Shown: piece by piece, positions 28,770 through 37,155 of the stretch
Numbering within the stretch: position 1 is the first letter of the stretch
Layout of the letters: every line of letters begins with the position of its first letter
Assembly (NCBI RefSeq): GCF_050871315.1
Contig: NZ_JBJLRE010000008.1
DNA from: Kineococcus gynurae
GTDB taxonomy: Bacteria; Actinomycetota; Actinomycetes; Actinomycetales; Kineococcaceae
DNA length: 64,000 nucleotides
Direction: 5' to 3' (one strand)
Made by a program: the position numbers and the translations under genes
The notes under the pieces: model-generated
Database searches by the model: none
Seen by the model: the letters and a program-made list of their open reading frames with translations, nothing else
What the model was told of the DNA's origin: nothing

Positions 28770-28789
28770 CCGCCCGGGCGCTCGGGCGG
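28770..28789 (+). terminator. Hairpin after azlCD
   Basis: CCGCCCG (28770-28776) pairs with CGGGCGG (28783-28789) around a 6-nt loop, starting 2 bp after the azlD stop. There is no T-run. Confidence 0.5.
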
Positions 28790-28821
28790 CACGGAGATCG
28801 CGTGCGTGGCAGGCTCCCCGG

Positions 28822-29622
28822 GTGCCCGAACTCCCCGAGGTCGAGACCGCCCGCGCCGTCGTCGAGCGGCACGCCCTGGGCCGGAAGATCGTCGAGGTCG
28901 ACGACTCCGACGAGTACGAGTGCCGCCCGCACCAGCCCGGGCAGATCCGCGAGGCGCTGCTCGGACGGACCCTGACGGCCGCGCACCGCCGCGGCAAGAG
29001 CATGTGGGTGGACACCTCCGACGCCGGACCGGTGCTGGGACTGCACCTGGGCATGTCCGGCAAGATCGTCGTGACCGACGGCGACGGGGTCGAGCAGGAC
29101 GGTGGGGACTACTGGCGGCGCGGCCGCGCCCCCGGAGATCTCCGGTTCACCCGTTTCGTGCTGGAGTTCGCCGACGGTGGGTGGTTGCGGCTCGTCGACC
29201 CCCGCCGACTGGGCCGCGTGCGGCTCGACCCCGACGTGGAGAAGCTCGGTCCGGACGCGGCCCGCATCGCCCCGACGGAGTTCCGGAACCTGTTCCGCCG
29301 CAGCACCGCCCCGCTCAAGGCGCGCCTGCTCGACCAGGAACGCATCGCGGGCCTCGGGAACCTGCTGGTCGACGAGATCTGCTGGCGGGCCAAGGTCTCG
29401 CCCGCGCGACCGGTCGACGAGCTCACCCCCGCCGAGGTGACGCGGCTGCGATCGGCCACCGCCGCGGCCGTCACAAGCGCGATCGAGCAGGGCGGCGTGC
29501 ACACCGGCGAGATCATCGCCCACCGCCGGGCCGGTGGGGTGTGTCCGCGCGACGGTGCGCCCATGGTCCGGGGAACGGTGGGTGGTCGGACGACCTGGTG
29601 GTGCGGTCGGGAGCAGGTCTGA
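28822..29622 (+). CDS. Fpg/Nei-family DNA glycosylase with altered zinc-finger ligands
   Basis: Base-excision repair glycosylase/AP lyase for oxidised bases. After the initiator Met the 266-aa protein reads PELPEVE, giving the catalytic Pro and Glu at the N-terminus. It keeps the beta-hairpin lysine (RRGKSMW) and the H2TH segment (GLGNLLVDEICWRAKVSP). The C-terminal finger, normally CxxC...CxxC, is CPRD...CGRE: the second cysteine of each pair is Asp or Glu. GTG at 28822 must be the start because Pro2/Glu3 have to follow it. The substrate range (Fpg or Nei-like) is not decidable by eye. Confidence 0.9.
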   Translation: MPELPEVETARAVVERHALGRKIVEVDDSDEYECRPHQPGQIREALLGRTLTAAHRRGKSMWVDTSDAGPVLGLHLGMSGKIVVTDGDGVEQDGGDYWRRGRAPGDLRFTRFVLEFADGGWLRLVDPRRLGRVRLDPDVEKLGPDAARIAPTEFRNLFRRSTAPLKARLLDQERIAGLGNLLVDEICWRAKVSPARPVDELTPAEVTRLRSATAAAVTSAIEQGGVHTGEIIAHRRAGGVCPRDGAPMVRGTVGGRTTWWCGREQV

Positions 29623-29652
29623 CCCATCCGGGTGACGTCCGGCTCCGAAGAG

Positions 29653-29680
29653 TGGGTGCACGCACAACGGTGTGCACCCA
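29653..29680. promoter_or_regulatory. Inverted repeat upstream of the ferritin-like gene
   Basis: TGGGTGCAC (29653-29661) and GTGCACCCA (29672-29680) are a perfect 9-bp inverted repeat with a 10-nt spacer, ending 15 nt before the ATG at 29696. It could be an operator for the ferritin-like gene or a terminator for the glycosylase gene. Confidence 0.5.
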
Positions 29681-29695
29681 CGAACGGAGACGTCG

Positions 29696-30625
29696 ATGTT
29701 CAACAAGTCCGTGCTCGTCGACCTGATCAACCGTAGTTCCGAGACCGCCGCCGACCGCCGCAACTTCCTGCGCGGGATGGGGTTGCTGTCCGCCGGGGCC
29801 GTCACGGCCGGGCTGGGCGGGGCCGCCGTCGCCGGGCCGGCGGCGGCGAGCACCGGCCTCCCCAGCGAGGGCAGCGTGCTGAACTTCGCCCTGAACCTCG
29901 AGTACCTGGAGGCGGAGTTCTACTCGCACGCCGCCTACGGGTGGGGCCTGCGCGACAACCTCATCACCGGGATGACGAACCCGGGTCGGGTCATCGGCGG
30001 TCACCGGGTGCCCTTCAAGAGTCGGGCCATGCGGGCCTACGCGGAGGAGATCGCCAACGACGAGATCGCCCACGTCCGGTTCCTGCGGTCCGCGCTGGGG
30101 CGCAGCAAGGTGCCCCGCCCGACCATCGACCTGCAGAACTCGTTCACCGCGGCGGCCGTGGCGGCCGGTGTCATCAAGCAGGGCGAGTCCTTCGACCCGT
30201 TCGCCTCGGAGCAGAACTTCCTCCTGGGCGCGTTCCTGTTCGAGGACGTCGGGGTGACCGCCTACAAGGGCGCCGCCCCGCTCATCAAGACCCCCGCCTA
30301 CCTGGAGGCGGCCGCGGGCATCCTCGCGGTCGAGGCCTACCACTCGGGCATCGTGCGCACGCTGCTCTCCGAGAACGGCCTGAGCGCCCCGACCAACCTC
30401 ATCTCCGACGCCCGCGACCAGCTCGACGGCACCGGTGCCGACAAGGACCAGGGCATCACCGCGGACGGTGACCGGCCCAACCTGGTGCCGACCGACCGCG
30501 ACGGGATCGCCTTCAGCCGCTCGCCGCAGGAGGTCCTGAACATCGTCTACCTGACCCCGGGCGGCGGGGTCGACCGGGGCGGGTTCTTCCCCGACGGCAT
30601 CAAGGGCGGGATCCGCACCACCTGA
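29696..30625 (+). CDS. Tat-exported ferritin-like domain protein (desiccation-related family)
   Basis: A 310-aa protein with a twin-arginine signal (RRNFLRG, about residues 22-28, then a hydrophobic Ala/Gly stretch and AAAS) followed by a ferritin-like four-helix domain (about 55-225). The helices carry candidate metal ligands: E in NLEYLEAEFYSH, EEIANDEIAHVRF, FLFEDVGVTAY and VEAYHSGIVR. This is the Ferritin_2/desiccation-related protein family. Tat export suggests it folds with its metal before secretion. GGAGA at 29686-29690 supports the ATG. A role in metal or oxidant protection at the cell surface is inference. Confidence 0.88.
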   Translation: MFNKSVLVDLINRSSETAADRRNFLRGMGLLSAGAVTAGLGGAAVAGPAAASTGLPSEGSVLNFALNLEYLEAEFYSHAAYGWGLRDNLITGMTNPGRVIGGHRVPFKSRAMRAYAEEIANDEIAHVRFLRSALGRSKVPRPTIDLQNSFTAAAVAAGVIKQGESFDPFASEQNFLLGAFLFEDVGVTAYKGAAPLIKTPAYLEAAAGILAVEAYHSGIVRTLLSENGLSAPTNLISDARDQLDGTGADKDQGITADGDRPNLVPTDRDGIAFSRSPQEVLNIVYLTPGGGVDRGGFFPDGIKGGIRTT

Positions 30626-30671
30626 TCCGCACCGCCTGGTCAGCATCGCCTGGTCGGCATCACCGGAAACG

Positions 30672-30714
30672 CGTCGGGTCCCTGCCCCCCGGGGAGGAGG
30701 GCAGGGACCCGACG
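30672..30714. terminator. Bidirectional terminator between ferritin-like gene and glgP
   Basis: A perfect 16-bp stem (30672-30687 with 30699-30714) with an 11-nt loop lies between two convergent genes. This is the strongest hairpin in the window. Confidence 0.8.
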
Positions 30715-30738
30715 ACGGGCCCGACGGCGGCGACCCGC

Positions 30739-33303
30739 TCAGGCGTTGGCGACCAGACCGACCTCGGCGGCCGTGGCCAGACCCTCGTGGTGCGGGAGGA
30801 CCCGGACCGTGTACCCGAACGGACCGGTCTGCCGCAGCGTCAGCTGCCCCTCGAACCGGTGCCGCCCGTCACCGAAGTCCTCGGCCGGGGTCAACGGCAC
30901 GATCCCGCTGGGGCGCAGCTCGTCGGCGTCGTTCACCCGTCCGTGGACCACCTGCACCTCCACGTCCTGGGGGCGGATCGACTCCAGCGTCACGAACGCG
31001 CGGACCTGGACGACGTCCCCGATCTGGGCGGAGTCGCCCACGCCGGAGGACTCGACGTGGTCCACCCGGACCCGGTCCCAGTGCTGCCGCAACCCCGCCT
31101 TCCAGACCGCGAGGTCGCGCGCCCCGGCGGCACCGTCGGCGGTCGCCGCCCGACCGGCACGGGCGGCGGGCACGTACAGCTGCTGGACGTAGTCCTGCAC
31201 CATGCGCGAGGCGAGGACCTTGGGCCCGAGCGAGGCCAGCGTGTGCCGCACCATCTCGAGCCAGCGGGTGGGCAGGCCCCGCTCGTCCCGGTCGTAGTAG
31301 CGGGCCGCGACCGAGTTCTCGACGAGGTCGTACAGCGCGGCCGCCTCGAGGTCGTCACGACGATCCGGGTCGTCGATGCCGTCGGCGGTGGGGATCGCCC
31401 AACCGTTGCCGCCGTCGAACCATTCGTCCCACCAGCCGTCGAGGATGGAGAGGTTCAGGCCGCCGTTCAGCGCCGACTTCATGCCCGACGTGCCGCACGC
31501 CTCGAAGGGGCGCAACGGGTTGTTGAGCCACACGTCGCAGCCCGGGTAGAGCGTCTTGGCCATCGTGATGTCGTAGTTCGGCAGGAACACGATGCGGTGC
31601 CGCACGGCCGGGTCGTCGGCGAAGTGGACCATCTGCTGGATCAACCGCTTGCCCGTCTCGTCGGCCGGGTGCGACTTGCCGGCGATGACGAGCTGCACAG
31701 GACGTTCGGGGTGCAGGAGCAGCGCCCGCAACCGTTCCGGGTCGCGCAGCATGAGGGTGAGCCGCTTGTACGTGGGGACCCGCCGGGCGAACCCGATGGT
31801 GAGGACGTCGGGGTCGAGGACGTCGCGCGTCCAGGCGAGCTCCGCCTCCGAGGCGCCCCGCTGCATCCAGGACAGCTTGAGCCGGCGACGGGCGTCCTCG
31901 ACGAGGCGACCGCGCAGCACGCGCCGCGTGCGCCAGATCTCCTCGTCGGGGACCTGGTCGACCTTCTCGAAACCCTTGCCCTCGCTGACCAGCTCGGTAC
32001 CGATGTACTGCTTGCCCATCGCGATGACCTCGGGAGCCACCCAGGTGGGGGCGTGGACCCCGTTGGTGATCGAGGAGATCGGCACCTCGGGCGCGTCGAA
32101 ACCGGACCAGAGCCCCTGGAACATGCCCCGGCTGACGGCTCCGTGCAGCTGCGAGACCCCGTTGGCCCGCTGGGCCAGGCGCAGACCCATGACGGCCATG
32201 TTGAACACGCTCGGGTCGCCGCCCGGGTAGTCCTCGGCGCCGAGCGCGAGGATCTTCTCGACACCGACCCCGGGCAGGGCGTTGTCCGAGCCGAAGTACA
32301 GCTCGATCTGGTCGCGTCCGAACCGGTCGATGCCGGCGGGGACCGGGGTGTGGGTCGTGAACACGGTCGCGGCCCGGACGGCTTCCAGGGCCTCCCCGAA
32401 CTCCAGCCCGGCGGCGACGTGCTCCCGGATCCGCTCCACCCCGAGGAAACCCGCGTGGCCCTCGTTGGTGTGGTAGACCTCGGGCGTCGGGGCCCCGGTC
32501 AGCCGCGACCAGAGCCGCAGCGCCCGCACCCCACCGACGCCGCAGAGCAATTCCTGCTGCAACCGGTGCTCGCCCCCGCCGCCGTACAGACGGTCGGTGA
32601 TGCCGCGGGCGGCCTCGTCGTTGCCCTCGACGTCGGAGTCGAGCAGCAGCAACGGGACCCGCCCGACCTGGGCCTTCCAGACCTGGGCGAACAGGGTGCG
32701 GCCACCCGGCAGGTCCACCGAGACGCGCGCCGGGCTGCCGTCCTCCTCGCGCAGCAGCGACAGCGGCAACCCGTCGGGGTCGAGCACGGGGTAGGTCTCC
32801 TGCTGCCACCCGTCGCGCGACAGCGACTGCTTGAAGTACCCGGTGGCGTAGAACAACCCGACGCCGACGATCGGCACCGCGAGGTCGGAGGCCGACTTCA
32901 GGTGGTCGCCCGCGAGGATCCCGAGCCCGCCGGAGTACTGCGGCAGCGCACCGGTGATGCCGAACTCCATCGAGAAGTACGCGATGGCGCGGGGGGCGTC
33001 GGCCCCCAGCGAGGCGTACCAGCCGGGTCGGGCCAGGTAGTCGCGCAGGTCCGCGGCGGCGCGGTCCACCCGGCCCACGAACTCGGGGTCGGTCGCGAGC
33101 TGCTCGAGCCGCTCGGTGCCGAGAGCCCCGAGCAGGGCGCCCGGGTCGCGGTAGCTGGCGACCCAGGCGAGCGGATCCATCGACTCGAAGAGTTCGCGCG
33201 TGGGTTTGTGCCACGACCAACGGAGGTTGCTCGCCAGCTCGGCCAGGGGCGCGAGGGGGGCGGGCAGGACGGTGCGGACGGTGAAGCGCCTGATTGCTCT
33301 CAC
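30739..33303 (-). CDS. glgP: Alpha-glucan (glycogen/maltodextrin) phosphorylase
   Basis: Releases glucose-1-phosphate from alpha-1,4-glucan ends (GT35, the actinobacterial type with an N-terminal DUF3417 domain). The 854-aa protein has N-terminal RRFTVR...LAELASNLRWSW, a hallmark of this subgroup, and the PLP-binding lysine Lys609 in GTSGMKSALNGG. The GTG at 33303 (MRAIRRF) is preferred to the ATG at 33309: a TAGGGT -10 ends 8 nt before the GTG but only 2 nt before the ATG. It is divergent from the glgE operon, as in mycobacteria. Its product feeds glycolysis or ADP-glucose synthesis. Confidence 0.94.
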   Translation of the reverse strand: MRAIRRFTVRTVLPAPLAPLAELASNLRWSWHKPTRELFESMDPLAWVASYRDPGALLGALGTERLEQLATDPEFVGRVDRAAADLRDYLARPGWYASLGADAPRAIAYFSMEFGITGALPQYSGGLGILAGDHLKSASDLAVPIVGVGLFYATGYFKQSLSRDGWQQETYPVLDPDGLPLSLLREEDGSPARVSVDLPGGRTLFAQVWKAQVGRVPLLLLDSDVEGNDEAARGITDRLYGGGGEHRLQQELLCGVGGVRALRLWSRLTGAPTPEVYHTNEGHAGFLGVERIREHVAAGLEFGEALEAVRAATVFTTHTPVPAGIDRFGRDQIELYFGSDNALPGVGVEKILALGAEDYPGGDPSVFNMAVMGLRLAQRANGVSQLHGAVSRGMFQGLWSGFDAPEVPISSITNGVHAPTWVAPEVIAMGKQYIGTELVSEGKGFEKVDQVPDEEIWRTRRVLRGRLVEDARRRLKLSWMQRGASEAELAWTRDVLDPDVLTIGFARRVPTYKRLTLMLRDPERLRALLLHPERPVQLVIAGKSHPADETGKRLIQQMVHFADDPAVRHRIVFLPNYDITMAKTLYPGCDVWLNNPLRPFEACGTSGMKSALNGGLNLSILDGWWDEWFDGGNGWAIPTADGIDDPDRRDDLEAAALYDLVENSVAARYYDRDERGLPTRWLEMVRHTLASLGPKVLASRMVQDYVQQLYVPAARAGRAATADGAAGARDLAVWKAGLRQHWDRVRVDHVESSGVGDSAQIGDVVQVRAFVTLESIRPQDVEVQVVHGRVNDADELRPSGIVPLTPAEDFGDGRHRFEGQLTLRQTGPFGYTVRVLPHHEGLATAAEVGLVANA

Positions 33304-33311
33304 GACCATGG

Positions 33312-33317
33312 ACCCTA
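33312..33317 (-). promoter_or_regulatory. -10 element of glgP
   Basis: On the minus strand TAGGGT lies 8 nt upstream of the GTG at 33303, implying a leaderless transcript and deciding the start codon. Confidence 0.5.
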
Positions 33318-33459
33318 GTGCCGGACCCCCGACGCCGACAGGGGCGGGCGATCCGCGTGTCGGCATGATCCCCCGCGGCCCGGACGGCCCGGGCAGGGGC
33401 CGCCGAACCGGACCGGAACGGACCCCGACGGGTCTGCTCGGACCGGCCCGGACCCGGGG

Positions 33460-33489
33460 GACGCCCGCGGCGGGAGGAGAACGGGCGTC
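33460..33489. promoter_or_regulatory. Inverted repeat in the glgP-glgE divergent region
   Basis: GACGCCCG (33460-33467) and CGGGCGTC (33482-33489) are a perfect 8-bp inverted repeat with a 14-nt spacer, centred about 45 bp upstream of the glgE start. Its position fits an operator for glgE; nothing else supports a specific regulator. Confidence 0.4.
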
Positions 33490-33515
33490 TGCTCGCGCGG
33501 GTCACCCGGCCTCGG

Positions 33516-33521
33516 TAGGTT
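33516..33521 (+). promoter_or_regulatory. -10 element of glgE
   Basis: TAGGTT ends 7 nt before GTG 33529. It overlaps the alternative TTG at 33520, which therefore cannot be the start of this transcript. Confidence 0.6.
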
Positions 33522-33528
33522 GCCGGGC

Positions 33529-35658
33529 GTGACGACGAAGCAGCGGCCCCAGCGTCCGTCGACCGTTCCCCGTCCGAGCCCCGACTCCCCGGCGGGCACC
33601 GCCGCGGCGGCCACGCCGGCCGCGCCGGTCGCACCCACCACCCCGCCCGCTCCGCCGCCGGACCCCTGGCGCGGCCGGGGCGGCAACATCGGACGCATCC
33701 CCGTCACCGGGGTCGCCCCGCTCGTCGACGGGGGTCGCTGGCCCACCAAGGCCGTGGTCTGGGAACAGATCCCGATCTCGGCGACGGTGTTCCGCGAGGG
33801 GCACGACGCGGTGGCCGCGACCGCGGTGCTCACCCGCCCCGACGGCAGCGAGATCAGTGCCCGCATGACCCTCGGGACCCCCGGCGTGGACGACCACCAC
33901 GCCGTGCTCACGCCCGACGTCGAGGGCGACTGGCAGCTGCGCGTCGAGGGCTGGTCGGACCCGTACGGCACCTGGGAGCACGACGCCACCATCAAGGTGC
34001 GCGCCGGCGTCGACGTCGCCCTGATGCTCGAGGAGGGCGCGCGCCTGCTGCAGCGCGCCGCCGAGATGCCGGGTCGCGACGGCGAGGGCGCGGAGGTCCT
34101 GCACCGGGCCGCCGACCGGTTGCGCTCGACGTCGGCGGGCGACGAGGACCGGTTGCAGTCCGGGTTGACCCCCGACGTGCGCGCCGCCCTGGACCGGCTG
34201 CCGGTGCGCGAACTCCTCAGCCCCTCCCCCAGCTACCCGCTGCGGGTGGAGCGTCGGCTGGCCGCGTTCAGCAGCTGGTACTCGTTCGTCCCGCGCTCGG
34301 AGGGCGCGTGGTTCGACGAGAACGAGCAGCGCTGGCACTCCGGCACCCTGCGCACCGCCGCGGACCGCCTGCCAGCGATCGCGGCCATGGGTTTCGACGT
34401 GGCCTACATCCTGCCGATCCACCCGATCGGCCGGACCAACCGCAAGGGCCCCAACAACACCCTCGACGCGGGACCGGCCGATCCGGGTTCGCCCTACGCC
34501 ATCGGCGCGGCCGAGGGTGGGCACGACACCATCCACCCCGACCTGGGCACCTTCGAGGACTTCGACCACTTCGTCGCCCGCGCGCGCGAGCTCGGTCTGG
34601 AGGTCGCCCTCGACCTGGCCCTGAACTGCTCGCCGGACCACCCGTGGGTGCGTGAGCACCCCGAATGGTTCACCACGCGGGCCGACGGCTCGATCGCCTT
34701 CGCCGAGAACCCGCCGAAGAAGTACCAGGACATCTACCCGCCGAACTTCGACAACGACCCCGAGGGGATCTACGCCGAGGTCAAGCGGGTCGTCGACCTG
34801 TGGATCGCGCACGGGGTGACCCTGTTCCGGGTCGACAACCCCCACACCAAACCGGTCGAGTTCTGGGAGTGGCTCATCGCCGCGGTCCGGGCCGAGCACC
34901 CGGAGGTCGTCTGGCTCGCGGAGGCCTTCACCAAACCCGCGATGATGCACACGCTGGCCAAGGTGGGGTTCCAGCAGTCCTACTCCTACTTCGCCTGGCG
35001 CAACGCCGCCTGGGAGATCCGCGAGTACGTCGACCAGCTGCAGCACGAGTCCGCCCACTACATGCGGCCGAACTTCTGGCCCACCACCCACGACATCCTC
35101 ACCCCGACCATGCAGTACGGCGGGCCGCCGGTGTTCAAGCTCCGCGCCGCCCTGGCCGCGCTGCTGTCGAACTCCTGGGGCATCTACACCGGGTACGAGC
35201 TCGTGGAGCACGTCGCCCGGCCGGGGGCCGAGGAGCAGATCGACAACGAGAAGTACCAGTACCGTCCGCGCGACTTCGCCCGGGCCGAGCACGAGGGCCG
35301 CAGCCTCGCGCCGTACCTCACCCGGCTGAACGAGATCCGCAACGCCCACGGTGCGTTGCAGCAGCTGCGCGGCACCGTCTTCCACGGCAGCGACGACGAG
35401 AACATCCTGTGCTTCTCGCGCCGGCTCGTGGACGGCCACGGCGAGGACCTGGTCATCGTGGTGGTCAACCTCGACCCGCACGCGGCCCGGGAGACGACCG
35501 TGCACCTGGACCTCGGCGCGCTCGACCGGCAGTGGTGGCAGCGGTTCGAGGTGACCGACCTCATCACCGGGGACACCTTCGAGTGGGGTGAGCACAACTA
35601 CGTGCGGCTCGACCCCCACCACGAACCCGTCCACGTGCTGCACGTCCGGCAGCGGTGA
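33529..35658 (+). CDS. glgE: Alpha-1,4-glucan:maltose-1-phosphate maltosyltransferase GlgE
   Basis: Extends alpha-1,4-glucan by maltosyl units from maltose-1-phosphate. The 709-aa GH13_3 protein has a 50-residue Pro/Ala/Thr-rich N-terminal lead that is not part of the known fold, then the N and S domains, and a catalytic barrel with nucleophile Asp436 (FRVDNPHTKP) and acid/base Glu465 (WLAEAFTKP). The start is GTG 33529, set by the TAGGTT -10. It overlaps the maltokinase start by 4 bp (GTGA). With maltokinase and GlgB it forms a GlgE-pathway operon; trehalose synthase, the usual supplier of maltose, is not in the window. Confidence 0.96.
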   Translation: MTTKQRPQRPSTVPRPSPDSPAGTAAAATPAAPVAPTTPPAPPPDPWRGRGGNIGRIPVTGVAPLVDGGRWPTKAVVWEQIPISATVFREGHDAVAATAVLTRPDGSEISARMTLGTPGVDDHHAVLTPDVEGDWQLRVEGWSDPYGTWEHDATIKVRAGVDVALMLEEGARLLQRAAEMPGRDGEGAEVLHRAADRLRSTSAGDEDRLQSGLTPDVRAALDRLPVRELLSPSPSYPLRVERRLAAFSSWYSFVPRSEGAWFDENEQRWHSGTLRTAADRLPAIAAMGFDVAYILPIHPIGRTNRKGPNNTLDAGPADPGSPYAIGAAEGGHDTIHPDLGTFEDFDHFVARARELGLEVALDLALNCSPDHPWVREHPEWFTTRADGSIAFAENPPKKYQDIYPPNFDNDPEGIYAEVKRVVDLWIAHGVTLFRVDNPHTKPVEFWEWLIAAVRAEHPEVVWLAEAFTKPAMMHTLAKVGFQQSYSYFAWRNAAWEIREYVDQLQHESAHYMRPNFWPTTHDILTPTMQYGGPPVFKLRAALAALLSNSWGIYTGYELVEHVARPGAEEQIDNEKYQYRPRDFARAEHEGRSLAPYLTRLNEIRNAHGALQQLRGTVFHGSDDENILCFSRRLVDGHGEDLVIVVVNLDPHAARETTVHLDLGALDRQWWQRFEVTDLITGDTFEWGEHNYVRLDPHHEPVHVLHVRQR

Positions 35659-37092
35659 GGCGCGTGACCGAGAACCCGACCCCGTCCTCCACGTCCCCCG
35701 ACCACGATCTGCTGACCCTTCTCGGCGACTGGGTCCCCCGGCAGCGCTGGTACGCGCACAAGGGATCCGCGGCCGAGGTCGTCCGGCTGGAACGCAGCGA
35801 CCTCGACGAGAGCGGTGTCGCGCAGCTGCTGGCGCTGACGATGCGCTCGGGCGCGGGTCCGGGCGGGGAGACCACCGTCTACGCGGTCCCGGTGACCCTG
35901 CGCCCGGCGCCGGACCCGGACCTGGCGCACGCCCTCGTGGGCCACCTGCCGGCCGGGCCGGACGGGGCCGGGGACCCGGCGTGGGTCTACGACGGCCCCC
36001 ACGACCCGACCTGGACGTGGGCCCTGCGGGCCCTCGTGCTGGCCGAGGAGGGGGTGGGTGACGCGGCCTTCGGGGCGGGGGGGGGCCACGGCCGACGGCG
36101 GGCTCGTCGTCCCGCTGGAGGCCCGGGCCAGGGTCCTCACCGGGGAGCAGTCGAACACCTCGATCGTGCTGACCGGCACCGAGGAACCGATCGGCCCCCC
36201 GGTCATCGCCAAGGTCTTCCGCGTCCTGAACCCCGGCGACAACCCCGACGTCGTCGTGCAGACCGCCCTGGCCGAGGCCGGCTGCCGTCGCGTCCCCCGC
36301 CCGGCCGGGTGGGTCGACGGGCACTGGACCGGTGCCGAGGGTGCGCGGGTGCAGGGTCACCTGGCCCACCTCACCGAGTTCCTGGCCGGTTCCGAGGACG
36401 CCTGGAAGGTCGCCTCCGCCGCGGCGGTCGCCGGGCGGGACTTCTCGGTCGAGGCGGCCGAGCTCGGGCGGGCCACGGCCGAGGTCCACGCCACCCTCGC
36501 CCGCACGCTGCCCACGGTGCCGGCGACGGCGGAGCGTCTCGCCGTCCTCGCCGACGGCCTGCACGCGCGGGTCGACTGGGCGGCCGCGGCCGCCACCGAG
36601 CTGGCCGGGCTGCTGGAGCCGGCCCACGCGCGCGTCGAGGCGGTCCGGTCGGTCCAGGCCGCCCCGGACCTGCAACGCGTCCACGGCGACTACCACCTCG
36701 GGCAGGTGCTGCACTCGGCCGAGCGCGGCTGGGTGCTGCTCGACTTCGAGGGCGAACCCCTGCGTCCCCTCGCCGAACGGTCCGAGCCGGACCTCGCGCT
36801 GCGCGACGTCGCCGGGATGCTGCGCTCCTTCGACTACGCGGCCGGCTCGGCCACGGCGGCCGGGGGGGCGGGCGAGGCGGCCGCGGCCTGGGCCACCGCC
36901 GCCCGGGACGCCTTCCTGCAGGGGTGGAGCGAGGTCAGCGGGGTGGACCCGCGGCGGACGGGCAGCGAAGCCGCCACGCTGCTGGCCGCGCTGGAGCTGG
37001 ACAAGGCCCTGTACGAGGTGGTCTACGAGGTCCGCAACCGACCCACCTGGGTCTCCATCCCGCTCACCGCGGTCCGTCGCCTGCTCGCCTGA
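35655..37092 (+). pseudogene. mak: Maltokinase (Mak/Pep2) with a frameshift at a G9 run
   Basis: Maltokinase makes maltose-1-phosphate for GlgE. The N-terminal ~140 residues (WVPRQRWYAHKG, typical of the family cap) are read in one frame up to the nine-G run at 36077-36085. The rest, including GEQSNTS, the catalytic HGDYHLGQ and the metal-binding DFEGEP, continues in the +1 frame to 37092. Removing one G gives an uninterrupted protein of about 478 aa, the expected size, joining FGAG to GATADGG. Both halves show normal codon bias and intact motifs, so either this is a sequencing error, a recent mutation, phase variation, or slippage during expression. Start GTG 35655 overlaps the glgE stop by 4 bp. 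Confidence 0.9.
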
Positions 37093-37155
37093 CCCGTCCC
37101 TGCCCCGAGCCACCGAGAATTCGCCACCCACCCCCGATGACGGGAGACTCCCCGC

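Noticed and set aside
33520..33528. TTG at 33520 as the glgE start
   Set aside because: It lies inside the TAGGTT -10 element; GTG 33529 fits a leaderless message.
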